A stretch of DNA of 64,000 nucleotides from positions 7,998,001 through 8,062,000 of the forward strand of contig NZ_BJHV01000001.1 in assembly GCF_005405925.1 (NCBI RefSeq), in the 5' to 3' direction. The position numbers and the translations under genes are program-made. Origin of the DNA: Streptomyces antimycoticus (lineage in GTDB: Bacteria > Actinomycetota > Actinomycetes > Streptomycetales > Streptomycetaceae). Positions 1 to 8,777 of the stretch are shown here, piece after piece. The notes under the pieces are model-generated. The model saw only the letters and a program-made list of their open reading frames with translations. It had not been told where the DNA came from and did no database searches. Each line of letters begins with the position of its first letter. Position 1 is the first letter of the stretch.

Positions 1-710
1 TGCCAGCCGGGCGTGATCACGTCGGGGTTGGTCAGTCGCGTGCCGTCGGCCTGGACGCGGGTCTTGTTCAGGGCGTAGATCCGCGGCCACTTCAGCGGAT
101 CCCCGAGGTGGGTTTCAGCGATGTCCCACAGGGTGTCGCCTTCCACCACGGTGTACTCCACACAGCGGGGCTGGGCGCTGCCTACTACTCGCGTCCGCGG
201 GCGTCCGTCCTCCACCGGTCCCGGATGGGCAGGAGTCGTCGAGGCGACATCGGCGCGCAAGCCCCCAGCCGGGGTGTGTTGGTGAGCATGCGCGGCCGAG
301 GGCCGCCAGAGGCTGATCAGGGCGAGTACGAGTGTGCCCACGCACACTGCGGCGAACGCGCGTCGCAGGGGCAGGGTGTCCACATGCGTCGCATGGGCCG
401 TTTGGTCGCGCAGCAGCCTCGGCAGATGAGCCGCGTACCAGGCGGTTTCCTTCAGGATGGAGTAAGCGAAGGCGGCCCAGCACACCCAGCCCACCATCGA
501 CAGCAGGTCGACCATCACGAGATCGGTGACGGGCTCCGTCAGCCGGTCACCCAGGTTCCGCCACGAGCCGATACGGTCGGGCCACGGCACTTCGGCCGCC
601 TGCCAGAGGACGTACGGCATGCCGCCCAGGAGGGCGAGGATGACGGCGCTGGTGCCGGTGGCCGTGACGGCGGCGCGTAGCCGCGCCCGCCACGAGGATC
701 GGTGGGCCAT
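1..710 (-). CDS. LysM-domain membrane protein of the Tad locus (3' end beyond window)
   Basis: The start is ATG at 710 (MAHRSSWRARLRAAV); the frame is open to the left edge, so only the first ~236 residues are seen. Three hydrophobic stretches (roughly residues 17-40, 60-85 and 112-130) suggest an N-terminal membrane anchor. They are followed near residue 185 by a LysM core (YTVVEGDTLWDIAETHLGDP), a fold that binds peptidoglycan-type glycans. In Streptomyces Tad loci a long LysM protein, often with a SARP/BTAD-type C-terminus, commonly follows the TadE-like genes; the C-terminus is not visible here, so that part is inference. It lies 34 bp after the TadG-like gene and probably ends the pilus operon. 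A role tying the pilus to the cell wall is plausible but unproven. Confidence 0.8.
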   Translation of the reverse strand, partial: MAHRSSWRARLRAAVTATGTSAVILALLGGMPYVLWQAAEVPWPDRIGSWRNLGDRLTEPVTDLVMVDLLSMVGWVCWAAFAYSILKETAWYAAHLPRLLRDQTAHATHVDTLPLRRAFAAVCVGTLVLALISLWRPSAAHAHQHTPAGGLRADVASTTPAHPGPVEDGRPRTRVVGSAQPRCVEYTVVEGDTLWDIAETHLGDPLKWPRIYALNKTRVQADGTRLTNPDVITPGW

Positions 711-744
711 ACGCGGATTCGCCCCTCTTCAGCTTCACGTAGCG

Positions 745-1188
745 CTACGGGTTGGCGCGTTCGGCGCGCACGGTGGCACGGGCCGTGACGGTCAACGTGC
801 GTACGCCGATCACCCGCAGGATTTGAGCGCGCTGGTGGTGGGTGACCCACACAGTGACCTCATCGCCGCGCACCGTGGCCCTGCCAGCGTCACCGGTGGC
901 AGCGACGTATGAAGTGGCGGCCCGGATGGCTTTGCCATTCGAAAGCCGGATGTCATCCGCGCTGCGGAGTCGGCCGATATCGAGTTGCTGGGCACCGGTC
1001 CGGGCCGCCTCCTGCGCTACGTCCAGCGCGCGGGCCTTTCCGGCCAGAGCCAGTCCGCCATCGACGACGATCCCGGCGAACAGCCACAGCGCCGCCACCA
1101 CGCCGATCATAAACGCGGTGACCTGACCCCGGTCTCTATTCGTCGCCACCGTCTCGCGGACACATCTCAAGGGCGCTGAGGGTTTCAC
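745..1188 (-). CDS. TadG/TadE-like pilus-assembly pseudopilin
   Basis: About 147 residues with the Flp-pilus-assembly TadE/G-like signature near the N-terminus: a short charged leader (NRDRGQ), then one long hydrophobic helix (VTAFMIGVVAALWLFAGIVV) followed by DGGLALAGKARALDVAQEAA. The rest is a small periplasmic-type domain. I chose GTG at 1188 because it overlaps the stop of the upstream gene as GTGA, the coupling used along this operon; an internal GTG about 36 bp downstream is the alternative. TadE/TadG proteins are minor pseudopilins placed at the membrane with the Flp pilus. This is the third of three such genes in a row. Confidence 0.82.
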   Translation of the reverse strand: MKPSAPLRCVRETVATNRDRGQVTAFMIGVVAALWLFAGIVVDGGLALAGKARALDVAQEAARTGAQQLDIGRLRSADDIRLSNGKAIRAATSYVAATGDAGRATVRGDEVTVWVTHHQRAQILRVIGVRTLTVTARATVRAERANP

Positions 1189-1619
1189 CGTGCGCTCCGG
1201 TGCACGTCCACCGGGGAGGAGGCGGTGCCGCTCACCCTCACCCGGCCCGGCATGCCGGTGTGGGTGAGGCGGTGAAGTGCGACAGTACAGGTGACCTTCG
1301 CGGTGACGGTGCCCCCCGGCTGGAGTCCGCTGGTGATGAGCGCGACCGTGGGGTGCGAGCATCCAGCCCCCGCGTGATGGAGCGCGGCCTGAGCGGCGCG
1401 CCGCGCGCCGGTGCGGGCGGCGGCTTCGGTGCGGGCGAGGGAGGCTGCCCGGGCGGCCTGGTGAGCGGTGTCCGCCACGACGAGTCGGGCGTCGGCCAGA
1501 CGCCCCAAAGCGACGACCGTCATAAGAACGAGCAGGAGCAGCGGGGTGACCAGGACGAGTTCCACGGCAGCCGAACCGCGATCCGCCGAGGACGGGGCAG
1601 CGCTCGTTCCCTCGTTCAC
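1185..1619 (-). CDS. TadE-like pseudopilin
   Basis: A 144-residue protein with the TadE pattern: a short leader containing DRGSAAVELVLVTP, in which a glutamate follows the small-residue cleavage region, then a hydrophobic helix (LLLLVLMTVVALGRLADA). Four cysteines lie in the extracytoplasmic half. The GTG start at 1619 overlaps the preceding stop by 4 bp and its own stop overlaps the next start, so the three TadE/G genes are translationally coupled. Expected location is the cytoplasmic membrane, as a minor component of the Flp pilus machine. Confidence 0.86.
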   Translation of the reverse strand: MNEGTSAAPSSADRGSAAVELVLVTPLLLLVLMTVVALGRLADARLVVADTAHQAARAASLARTEAAARTGARRAAQAALHHAGAGCSHPTVALITSGLQPGGTVTAKVTCTVALHRLTHTGMPGRVRVSGTASSPVDVHRSAR

Positions 1620-2032
1620 GCGTGCTCTCCTGCGGGGGTGGTGATGCGCTCGACCGCACCCGAGGCCGTGCCGCTGGCCGTCAGATGCAAGCCCGGCAGA
1701 ACCGGCATCACCCTCCCCTGCACACGCACCACAGCTTGCGTGGCGGTACGGCGGACCGTTACCGACGGGGCGGTGAGGACACGGCTGCCGAGCTGGGTCA
1801 GGCTGCGAACGCCTCGCGCGTGGCCGTCTGCCGCGCTGCCGTGCTGTACCCGTGCGGCGGCCAGGGCGTGTTCGGCCGCGTACTGGGCGATGTGCCTGGC
1901 GTGCCAGGCCAGCGCGAACTGGACGATCAGCAACGCGAGCATCAGCAACGCCGGAACGACGACCACCAGCTGGGTGGTCACGGTGCCGCGGTCGCCCCGG
2001 AATCCGCGCGGTACGCGCAACAGATGGTTCAC
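1616..2032 (-). CDS. TadE-like pseudopilin
   Basis: A 138-residue protein starting at GTG 2032, 4 bp after the TAA stop of the Flp pilin gene. The leader (RGDRGTVTTQLVVVVPALL) enters a single transmembrane helix, then HARHIAQYAAEHALAAARV, which matches the TadE family helix after the membrane span. The remainder is a small beta-rich exported domain with no recognisable catalytic motif. Position between the major pilin and two further TadE/G genes supports a structural role in pilus assembly. Confidence 0.86.
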   Translation of the reverse strand: MNHLLRVPRGFRGDRGTVTTQLVVVVPALLMLALLIVQFALAWHARHIAQYAAEHALAAARVQHGSAADGHARGVRSLTQLGSRVLTAPSVTVRRTATQAVVRVQGRVMPVLPGLHLTASGTASGAVERITTPAGEHA

Positions 2033-2036
2033 CGGC

Positions 2037-2237
2037 TTATCCCAGGTCGATGGAGTGGGCCTTGGCGAGGACCTTGGCGACGATGATGCCGACCACGGTG
2101 AGGGCGAGGACGGTCAGCAGCGCGGTGACCACGATGGTTTCGGTGGTGTAGCCCGCGTCACCGCGGGCATGGCGGCGAACCAGGGCGGTGTGGTTGCGCA
2201 GTGTGGCGGCAATTGCTTGCAGGCGTGGGTGGAGCAT
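2037..2237 (-). CDS. Flp-type prepilin (major pilin candidate)
   Basis: A small protein (66 residues) with a long basic leader, then GDAG|YTTETIVVTALL: Gly before the predicted prepilin-peptidase cut and Glu at mature position 5, followed by a hydrophobic helix. This is the layout of Flp pilins, which form the Tad pilus fibre after cleavage by a TadV-type peptidase; no peptidase gene is visible in the window. An SD-like GGAG precedes the start. TTG at 2240 is an alternative start directly before ATG 2237. The mature part is only about 40 residues, typical of actinobacterial Flp proteins. Confidence 0.85.
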   Translation of the reverse strand: MLHPRLQAIAATLRNHTALVRRHARGDAGYTTETIVVTALLTVLALTVVGIIVAKVLAKAHSIDLG

Positions 2238-2295
2238 CAAGAGCGTTCTCCAAAACGTCCGAAGGCGTACAGCGGGGTGATTGAGGGCATGCTCG

Positions 2296-3195
2296 TCAGC
2301 TCACCGCGAGGACGTGCACGAGGGCGGGATAGCCGATGAGGATCAGAAACGCGGCGAAGAGAAGCACGACGGGCAGGGACATCTGCTCGGTGGCCGCCTG
2401 GGCTGCCCCGTCGGCTTCCGAGAGTCGGCGGCGTCGCATGGCGCGTGCTTTCGCGGCCAGGGAAGCACGGACTTTGGCGCCCTCGGTGCCGGCCAGACTG
2501 AGCGTGGCGGCGAGTTCCGTCAGATCACTGACCTGCAGGTTTTGTCCGAGGTCGCCCAGGTGCTGCCAGGGGCTGGTCCGGGTGAGCTGGGCAACATGCA
2601 AGGCATGGCGCAGTTTGGATGCGGCCCAGCCGTGGGGTGCCTGGACGGCGTCGGCCAGGGCCTGCTGCACGCCGGCTCCGCCAGCCAGAGAAATTACCGT
2701 CAGGTCCAGGATCAGGGTGAGAGTGTGCCGCATCTGGCGTCGGCGTTCGGCTGCCGCCTTGCGCATCGCGATGTCCGGGAGAAAGAACAGCACTCCCGCG
2801 AACACGAGTGATCCGGCCAGCGGCATCCACCAGCCCACGTCGGCACCGGTGCCCACGCGGGCCAGGGCGACCGCGATCCACGGTGTGGCCAGACCGGTGG
2901 CAGTGCAGGTCGCCTTGCCCGCCAGGTGCTTGTCCACATCCCGCCCGCAGGTGGCAAGATCGGCGCGTAGAGAAGCGGTGGGGAAACCGAGCGCCCGCAC
3001 CAGCGGTACGGCCCTACGACCGAGGCGTGTTGCCCACTCCGTCTCCTCGTCCGGTGCGATCGCATCGGCCCGCTTCGGGGACGTCGCGTCGAGAGCGGCC
3101 ATCACGTCCGCAAGCGCGGGCCGCGGTGGGCGCAGACCGTAGGCGAGTGCGACCAGTCCGGCGCCGAACACACTCCCCAGCACGACGGTGATCAT
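2296..3195 (-). CDS. tadC: TadC-like type II secretion F-family membrane protein
   Basis: The 299-residue product carries a T2SSF domain in its second half (LTLILDLTVISLAGGAGVQQALADAV) and several membrane helices (N-terminus, residues ~120-150, C-terminal LPVVLLFAAFLILIGYPALV). TadB and TadC are paired inner-membrane platform proteins working with the TadA ATPase. The ATG at 3195 overlaps the TadB stop by 4 bp, so the pair is translationally coupled. A 58-bp spacer separates it from the pilin gene. The B-versus-C assignment rests on gene order rather than any unique motif. Confidence 0.88.
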   Translation of the reverse strand: MITVVLGSVFGAGLVALAYGLRPPRPALADVMAALDATSPKRADAIAPDEETEWATRLGRRAVPLVRALGFPTASLRADLATCGRDVDKHLAGKATCTATGLATPWIAVALARVGTGADVGWWMPLAGSLVFAGVLFFLPDIAMRKAAAERRRQMRHTLTLILDLTVISLAGGAGVQQALADAVQAPHGWAASKLRHALHVAQLTRTSPWQHLGDLGQNLQVSDLTELAATLSLAGTEGAKVRASLAAKARAMRRRRLSEADGAAQAATEQMSLPVVLLFAAFLILIGYPALVHVLAVS

Positions 3196-4103
3196 CGTGT
3201 CCTCCCCGTGTCGTTCGTGGCTTCGGCGGGGTGGTGGCCGATGAGGCGAACGGGTTCGTGTACACGGCCGATAGCGGACAGCCAGGTGAAGGAGGCCGCG
3301 AACAGGGCACCGACGACGGCCAGGACCAGCTGGCCCGTCAGGGTGTTGAAGGGGTCCAGATAGGGTCGGTTGAAGACGGTCAAGCCAACAGCCATGCCGA
3401 GGGTGACGGCAACCGTGACGCGGACGCCGGTGCGGATGCTGGCGCGGCCCGCGTCGATGCGCTGGCGCATGGCCACCTGTTCGCGCACCGAGTCGGCCAG
3501 CTCTCCCAGCAGGGCGGCGAGCTGGCTGGCTTGCCGTTCGGCGGCCATCACCAAAGCGGCGACCACGACATCGGCGAGCGGGTCGTCCGCGTCGTCAGCG
3601 AAGGTCCGCAAGGCAGCGGGCAACGGCCGGCCGGAGCGGACCGATAGGGCCAAGGCGCTCAGCTCTCGCCGCAGAGCTGTGGGCGCGATGTCGGTAGTGG
3701 TCAGGACAGCCTGCTCCAGCCCTGCCGCCGCGGAGAGGGTGTCGCGCAGCATCTCCGTCCACAGCGCGAGCGCTTCCAGCCGCTCCGTCCGCGCAACCGC
3801 TGCCCGATCGCGGCCGAGCAGACCGGGGAGGGTCAGAAGCGCCGCGGTGGTCAGTACCGCTGCCACGGGCCATCTCGTCAGGGCTCCAGCCATCACCCCC
3901 GCCACCACGGCGGCGGTAAGGCGGCGCTGGTTCCACTCCGCGGGAAGGCGACGGGCCAAACGCCGCCCCCACCCTGCCCCCGATCCTTCGGAGACGGGCC
4001 GACGGAGCACGCCACAGATGATCAGGAGGAGGCCGGTGCCGAAGGCGACGCCGAGAACGGCGGCGATGGCACCTGCGGTGTCGCCCAGCCTCGTTGGAGT
4101 CAT
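3192..4103 (-). CDS. tadB: TadB-like type II secretion F-family membrane protein
   Basis: A protein of about 303 residues with an N-terminal hydrophobic segment, a central T2SSF domain (LEALALWTEMLRDTLSAAAGLEQA ... LSVRSGRPLPAAL) and two C-terminal membrane helices (VTVAVTLGMAVGLTVF; GQLVLAVVGALFAAS). I chose ATG at 4103, which overlaps the TadA stop as ATGA, over an in-frame start 15 bp upstream. As a platform protein it should couple ATP hydrolysis by TadA to pilin extrusion in the cytoplasmic membrane. Confidence 0.88.
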   Translation of the reverse strand: MTPTRLGDTAGAIAAVLGVAFGTGLLLIICGVLRRPVSEGSGAGWGRRLARRLPAEWNQRRLTAAVVAGVMAGALTRWPVAAVLTTAALLTLPGLLGRDRAAVARTERLEALALWTEMLRDTLSAAAGLEQAVLTTTDIAPTALRRELSALALSVRSGRPLPAALRTFADDADDPLADVVVAALVMAAERQASQLAALLGELADSVREQVAMRQRIDAGRASIRTGVRVTVAVTLGMAVGLTVFNRPYLDPFNTLTGQLVLAVVGALFAASFTWLSAIGRVHEPVRLIGHHPAEATNDTGRTR

Positions 4104-5443
4104 TGTTCGGCTCCCCACCAGGTGAAGCCCGCCGCTTCAGTGTCCAGTCCGGCATCGATCAGGTCCTGGAGCGTCTCAGCCCGAAAAGGTGTCGCCCGGA
4201 CCGCGCGGCCGTCGGGTCCGGGCCGGTAGATCTCGTTCGAGACCAGCTGCGCACCGTCGGCGTCGACGACCTCGCGTACGGAATCGATCACGCGTTTCCC
4301 CGTCGTGTCCCATCCCAGATGTACGACGAAGTGGACGGCGGAGGCCACCAACAGGTTGATGGCCTCCAGCGACAGCCTCTCGGGAGCCTGGGCGGCGTAC
4401 GCGGCGAGCTTGGTGAACACCCCTCGGGAGGTCGAGGCGTGGATGGTGGACAGCGAGCCGTCGTTGCCCTGGCTCATGGCGTTGCACATCGGGATGACCT
4501 CGCTGCCGCGGATCTCGCCGACGATCACACGGTCCGGTGACATCCGCAGTCCCCACCGCACCAGTTCCGCCTGGTCGATGGCGCCTTGGCCCTCAATGTT
4601 GGGTTCCCGGGCCTGCATGGCCACAACGTTGGGATGGGCGGCCGTATCGGTGTTGAGGCCGAGCTCGAAAGTGTCCTCGATGGTGATCAGCCGCTCGGTC
4701 GGCGGGATCTGCGAGGCGAAGGCCCTCAGCACGGTGGTCTTCCCGACGTTGGTGCCACCGCCGATGATGATGTTCTTCCGAGCCCGCACAAGCGCTGAGA
4801 GGAAACCGGCCATGGCCTCATCACATGCTCCGAGGCGCACCAGGTCGTCCATGGACGCGGCAGGGAACCGATGGCGGCGTACTGACAACGAAACGCGGCC
4901 GGTCACGGCCATCACCGCGAACAGTCGAGACCCGTCGGGGAGCTGGAGATTCAGCCGGGGTACGCCGCGGTCGAAGCGGCGTTCCTCGCCATCCACGCTC
5001 GCGGCCAGGGTGCGTACCAGTTCGATCAGTTCGGTGTCCGAAGCCGCCACCGGGGAACCTGACTGCCAGGTGCCGTCCGCACGGCGGATCCACACCGCAT
5101 CGCACCCGTTGACACAGATGTTCTCGATCGTCTCATCTGCCAGCAGCCGCTCCAGCGTGCCGCTGCCGAACAGCGCATCCATCACAGCCTGCGCGATACG
5201 TTGCTCCGCCGCGCGGCCCATTGCACCACTGCCCCGGGCGAGGGCGACGCGGGCCAGTGACGCGAGCTCCTCGTCTACCAAGCGCCCCACCGTCGCGCGG
5301 CGCTGGGTCTCGGTCTCCGGCGGTAGCCCCGCGGCTTCTCGCTCATCGGCGTAGTGGGCCAGGCGGGCTACTACGCGCTGGCGTACCTCTGCGGCCGGCT
5401 CGTGCTCCTCGCCGCGGCTCTGCTGGACCAGTGTGTTGTTCAT
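4100..5443 (-). CDS. tadA: TadA/CpaF-type secretion ATPase
   Basis: The 447-residue length is usual for CpaF. The Walker A motif (GGGTNVGKTTVLR) lies near residue 230, the Asp box (LITIEDTFEL) near 250, and the MSPDRVIVGEIRG Walker B/His-box region near 300, followed by MSQGNDGSLSTIHAS. All motifs needed for ATP hydrolysis look intact. This hexameric cytoplasmic ATPase powers Flp pilus assembly. It overlaps both neighbours by 4 bp (ATGA). It is the best-conserved gene of the locus and anchors the Tad identification. Confidence 0.95.
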   Translation of the reverse strand: MNNTLVQQSRGEEHEPAAEVRQRVVARLAHYADEREAAGLPPETETQRRATVGRLVDEELASLARVALARGSGAMGRAAEQRIAQAVMDALFGSGTLERLLADETIENICVNGCDAVWIRRADGTWQSGSPVAASDTELIELVRTLAASVDGEERRFDRGVPRLNLQLPDGSRLFAVMAVTGRVSLSVRRHRFPAASMDDLVRLGACDEAMAGFLSALVRARKNIIIGGGTNVGKTTVLRAFASQIPPTERLITIEDTFELGLNTDTAAHPNVVAMQAREPNIEGQGAIDQAELVRWGLRMSPDRVIVGEIRGSEVIPMCNAMSQGNDGSLSTIHASTSRGVFTKLAAYAAQAPERLSLEAINLLVASAVHFVVHLGWDTTGKRVIDSVREVVDADGAQLVSNEIYRPGPDGRAVRATPFRAETLQDLIDAGLDTEAAGFTWWGAEQ

Positions 5444-6282
5444 GATGCGGACTCCTTCGGCGCCAGGCCCGCCGCTCGACGGAGGTGCCCGCCGGGGGGT
5501 GGCACGGCGCCCAGCCCCGCGAGATCACCACTCAGCCCCTTCGTCACCACCTCGTCGGTGCCGCTCAGCTGCCGTGCGGCAGCCCCCGCAGCCGCCATCA
5601 ACGGCGATGCCCTCCACCCCCTGGCCCGCAGCGCCGAACGAGCGCGCCCGGCCAGAACGTCAGCCGCCTTGGGGTCCCAGGGCAGGAAGATCACGCGGCC
5701 CACACCGAGCGTCGCGGTGATCTCCCCTGCCGCGTACGGGCACGGACCCACCACAGCCAGCACGTACCGCTCCACGCGCGGCCCGGCTTCCGAAAAGTGA
5801 GCGTATGCATGCGCCAACGCGTCCGCCCCTCCCCGGGACACCAACACCACCGCCTCAGCTGCCCCCACCACACCCGAGGCGTCGTCGCCGATGCGGCCCA
5901 TATCCAGCAGAACTGTTCCCCGGTCGCTCTCATCTCCTCGCAGCACACGCTGCCCCGGGCCGGCCACCAAACGCACCGCCTCCCCACACGCCCCGCCACC
6001 CGCCGGTGAAGCCACCACACGGACCCCGAACGGCAGGTCCGTAGCCGCGGCCAGGAGCGAACCCGGCTGCTCCTGGCGGGCGGAGGTGGCCACGTCCAAC
6101 AGCCCCGGCGTGTGCGGACACCCGAACCGGACCGCGAGATCCCCGCCCGAAACGTCAGCCTCGACCACCACCGGCCGCACCCCGTGATCCGCCCGGTCCG
6201 GCCACACAGCCGCCAGCGCCAGAACGGTCGTCGTCACCCCCGGCGCGCCTTTGACCGACCCCACCGTGATCAGGCGCCTCAC
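5440..6282 (-). CDS. TadZ/CpaE-like MinD-family ATPase
   Basis: A 280-residue P-loop protein of the MinD/ParA type. The N-terminal motif is SVKGAPGVTTTVLALA, a deviant Walker A in which the usual GK is replaced by GV, while the upstream signature Lys (VKG) is kept. VVVEADVSGGDLAVRFG resembles the following switch region. TadZ/CpaE proteins mark the pole or membrane site where the Tad machine is built. The GTG start at 6282 overlaps the SAF-domain gene as GTGA and the stop overlaps tadA. Whether ATP is hydrolysed with this altered P-loop cannot be judged from sequence. Confidence 0.85.
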   Translation of the reverse strand: MRRLITVGSVKGAPGVTTTVLALAAVWPDRADHGVRPVVVEADVSGGDLAVRFGCPHTPGLLDVATSARQEQPGSLLAAATDLPFGVRVVASPAGGGACGEAVRLVAGPGQRVLRGDESDRGTVLLDMGRIGDDASGVVGAAEAVVLVSRGGADALAHAYAHFSEAGPRVERYVLAVVGPCPYAAGEITATLGVGRVIFLPWDPKAADVLAGRARSALRARGWRASPLMAAAGAAARQLSGTDEVVTKGLSGDLAGLGAVPPPGGHLRRAAGLAPKESAS

Positions 6283-6983
6283 GGCGCCTCCCGCCCCTCG
6301 GCGGGGAGCACCACCACACGTGGGTGCTCCAACCCAGCGGCCCGCCGTACCGCCCCCGTCTCCACCAGGACCGTCACCACTCGCGGACCACCTGGAGAGT
6401 CAGCAGTCTTCGCGGCGGTCACCGTCCCCACGACAGGAGCGACATCCTCCTTCTCCTCGCCGGCCCTGCCTGCGGACCCGCCCGGGCCCTCCAGCACCGC
6501 CACTCGGTCACCTCGCACCACCTCGGGCGACGCATTGCCCACCTCGATGGCGAAGGCCACCTCCGACTGCCCCCGTGGCGGAAAGTCCCGGGCGCCTCCG
6601 AACTGTCCCGGTGCCAACAACGACCCGGCCACCAGTGGCACTTTGGCCCGCTGCCCCAGCACCCTCGCCCGGTCCGCCGCCAACACCACGCCAGTCCCGG
6701 ATGCCACCTCCGCCTGACGCAGATCATCCGCGGCGAGAACGTGCCCAACCGGCACATCCCGTGCCAGCACCAACACCTTCTCCCGCCCCCCAACCGCTGA
6801 AGCGACCATCACGAAACCAACCGCAGAGACAACCACCGTCCCCACGCCTGCCCACACCCATCCCGGTCTGCGCCGCACCCCGCCGGTCGCCGCGATCGGC
6901 CGCTGCTGCGGATCAGACCGGCGCGCACCCGGCAGACCAGTACCCGCGCCTCGGGGGCGCGAAGGTGACATAGAGGCACCCAC
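6279..6983 (-). CDS. SAF-domain (CpaB/RcpC-like) pilus protein
   Basis: A 234-residue protein with one N-terminal membrane helix (VWAGVGTVVVSAVGFVMVAS, ~45-65), followed by a SAF domain beginning VLVLARDVPVGHVLAADDL (~72-135) and containing the AGSLLAPGQF element. CpaB/RcpC proteins place SAF folds in the envelope and associate with the Flp secretion channel. The GTG start at 6983 has an SD-like CGGAG about 6 bp upstream; an internal ATG at 6971 lacks one. It is coupled to the TadZ-like gene by a 4-bp overlap, in the usual Streptomyces Tad gene order. Confidence 0.84.
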   Translation of the reverse strand: MGASMSPSRPRGAGTGLPGARRSDPQQRPIAATGGVRRRPGWVWAGVGTVVVSAVGFVMVASAVGGREKVLVLARDVPVGHVLAADDLRQAEVASGTGVVLAADRARVLGQRAKVPLVAGSLLAPGQFGGARDFPPRGQSEVAFAIEVGNASPEVVRGDRVAVLEGPGGSAGRAGEEKEDVAPVVGTVTAAKTADSPGGPRVVTVLVETGAVRRAAGLEHPRVVVLPAEGREAP

Positions 6984-7063
6984 AAATCACTCCGGAAGAG
7001 AAAGAAAACGAACTGATTGGCATCGGCATGCATTCCGACAGACCCCATGTACCGGCCGTGGCA

Positions 7064-7909
7064 TCAGCGCACGACGACAGCCTGCACCTCATCGACCGCA
7101 AGTGGCCTCTCGGCGGCTATCACCAGCCCTGGCACCCGCCCCGTCTGTCCGCCGCCATGCCACTCGACATCCCACAACACCCGGACCGACACCTTGAACG
7201 CCCGGCTCGGCTCGTCCGAAGACGACCTCCGGTAGGTATAACCACAATCAGGCGACGGCCGATCTGGCCGGAACCCTCCCGAGTACTCCGTCCCAGGTCC
7301 GGTGCACGTGACACCGCCACCCTCACCCATCGACCACGTCGCCTGACGCGGCCGAGCCGTCGCCGTCACCCTCAAACCTGGCACCACAGCGGTCTCCGTC
7401 ACCGGCCCCCACGTACCGTGCTCCACCCACATCCACGTGGGCACGCCCACCACTTGCACGAAATCCTCATCCGGACTCGTCCGAATCGCAGGCTTCGGCA
7501 GTTGCAAACTCTCCACCGCTCGCCGAGCGACAACCGCTACCGGCACCTTCTGGTGATGCTTCCGCTTGGTCCTTTTCGGCTTTCCACCGTCAAAACGCGG
7601 CAAGATCCCCAAGCCACCACCGAGTCCGTACTCCCACCCGTCCGACGTTACCGTCGGCGACTCGACGGAAGAACTCCGCCTATGCTGCAAGGCACTGCTT
7701 CGGGAATGGGCCATGCCCTCCCTGCTCACGCCAACCGTACGTCTGCCACGACTTTCGGCACGCACTTTGCACCCGCCGGCCGCGCAACTCACACCGCCAA
7801 AGATGCCTCGTCCGTCATCAGCTTGCGCGAACGGCCCGGTCACCATGACATCCAAGACGCCAAGCAGTGAAGCGATGGTCCAAACGCCAACGCGTCGCGC
7901 GGTCAACAT
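7064..7909 (-). CDS. Exported protein of unknown function, Tad operon
   Basis: A 281-residue protein with an N-terminal hydrophobic segment and a plausible signal-peptidase site after PFAQA, so it is probably secreted or surface-bound. The middle has a strongly basic run (GGKPKRTKRKHHQK), and the C-terminal half contains pairs of Cys (VTCTGPGTEY ... DCGYTYRR) that could form a disulphide. No enzymatic motif is evident. It overlaps the lipoprotein gene upstream by 7 bp and is separated from the SAF gene by 80 bp, so it probably belongs to the pilus operon. A surface or pilus-associated role is inference from position only. Confidence 0.7.
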   Translation of the reverse strand: MLTARRVGVWTIASLLGVLDVMVTGPFAQADDGRGIFGGVSCAAGGCKVRAESRGRRTVGVSREGMAHSRSSALQHRRSSSVESPTVTSDGWEYGLGGGLGILPRFDGGKPKRTKRKHHQKVPVAVVARRAVESLQLPKPAIRTSPDEDFVQVVGVPTWMWVEHGTWGPVTETAVVPGLRVTATARPRQATWSMGEGGGVTCTGPGTEYSGGFRPDRPSPDCGYTYRRSSSDEPSRAFKVSVRVLWDVEWHGGGQTGRVPGLVIAAERPLAVDEVQAVVVR

Positions 7910-8442
7910 GTTCCGGCGTCATGCATGTAGAGATACGAGACCTTCCACACGGAGCCCTTACGCAGCACCGTAGCGTCAGCCCTGAAATGGCTGCCCGGAA
8001 CGTCGTTCTTCAGCTTTCCGTCAAGCCCGTACTGAAGCCAATCGGTGCCATCCACACAGTCTCGCAGTTTCACCTGCTGAGCGGCAGCCGTGACGACCTC
8101 AGGATTAACATGCAACGTTCCCTTGACGACGACCTTCTCCGCCTTGGCCTTCTTCAAGCCGTACTTCATCAGTTCCAGGGCTCCGCCTGTCGCGTGGTCA
8201 TCCAACAGCGGAGAGCCTGCATCGGATGTGGTCGATGCCGCGGCCAGGTCCCGCCACATCGCACGGTAGGCCGCTCGGGCATCACCCTCGGGCCCATGAG
8301 CGATGTACGAGGAACTGTTCGAGGTCGAGACTGAGGGCTCACGCTTGGTTGGTGGTGTGCCATCCGAACTCGTTCCCGAACAACCGATCGCGCATAAGTT
8401 GGCAACCACGGTGGCTACAGGAAGAATCCAGCGCCTTGTCAT
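7903..8442 (-). CDS. Putative lipoprotein, first gene of the Tad operon
   Basis: A 179-residue protein starting at ATG 8442 (MTRRWILP). The signal sequence ends in a lipobox-like LCAIGC, predicting a lipid-modified Cys near residue 21, followed by a Ser/Thr-rich linker typical of actinobacterial lipoproteins. The folded part begins AAYRAMWRDLAAASTTSD and resembles small exported Streptomyces proteins with an NTF2-like appearance; two conserved-looking Cys (LRDCVDGTDW and the last residue) may pair. Function is unknown. It is the most upstream gene before a 335-bp gap, so the Tad promoter may lie in 8443-8600. Confidence 0.72.
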   Translation of the reverse strand: MTRRWILPVATVVANLCAIGCSGTSSDGTPPTKREPSVSTSNSSSYIAHGPEGDARAAYRAMWRDLAAASTTSDAGSPLLDDHATGGALELMKYGLKKAKAEKVVVKGTLHVNPEVVTAAAQQVKLRDCVDGTDWLQYGLDGKLKNDVPGSHFRADATVLRKGSVWKVSYLYMHDAGTC

Positions 8443-8777
8443 ATGTTCAAGATTCCACACAGGCCCCCACCTTCCATTCAACAGCGAAGCAGAGAGTAGC
8501 AGGCCGATTGCTCCAGGCTTCGCAGATTCCCGTGCCGACGCGACATCAATCCCAGCAGGCAGTGGACCCGCCGCCGCTGCGCAACTAAGACAATCGCATT
8601 GACGTCTGAGGTGATATTGCGGCCGCACTTACGGTTTGTGGTTCACGCTCAGGTAATACCTAGGCGCGGCCGCACGCAGAACTTGAGTCTCCACGACAAA
8701 GTTCTTCTCGTGAACGCGTGCGACCGCGCTTGTCGTTGGATCAGATTGCGAGGGGCCTCTTTCGCCGTCGAGGTGCT
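8443..8777. other. Intergenic region upstream of the Tad operon
   Basis: There is no credible gene in this stretch. It lies between the start of the lipoprotein gene and the stop of the RsbW-like ATPase gene, both on the minus strand. GC content is visibly lower than in the flanking coding DNA, as expected where the Tad operon promoter would sit, but I could not assign -35/-10 boxes with confidence. Confidence 0.5.
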
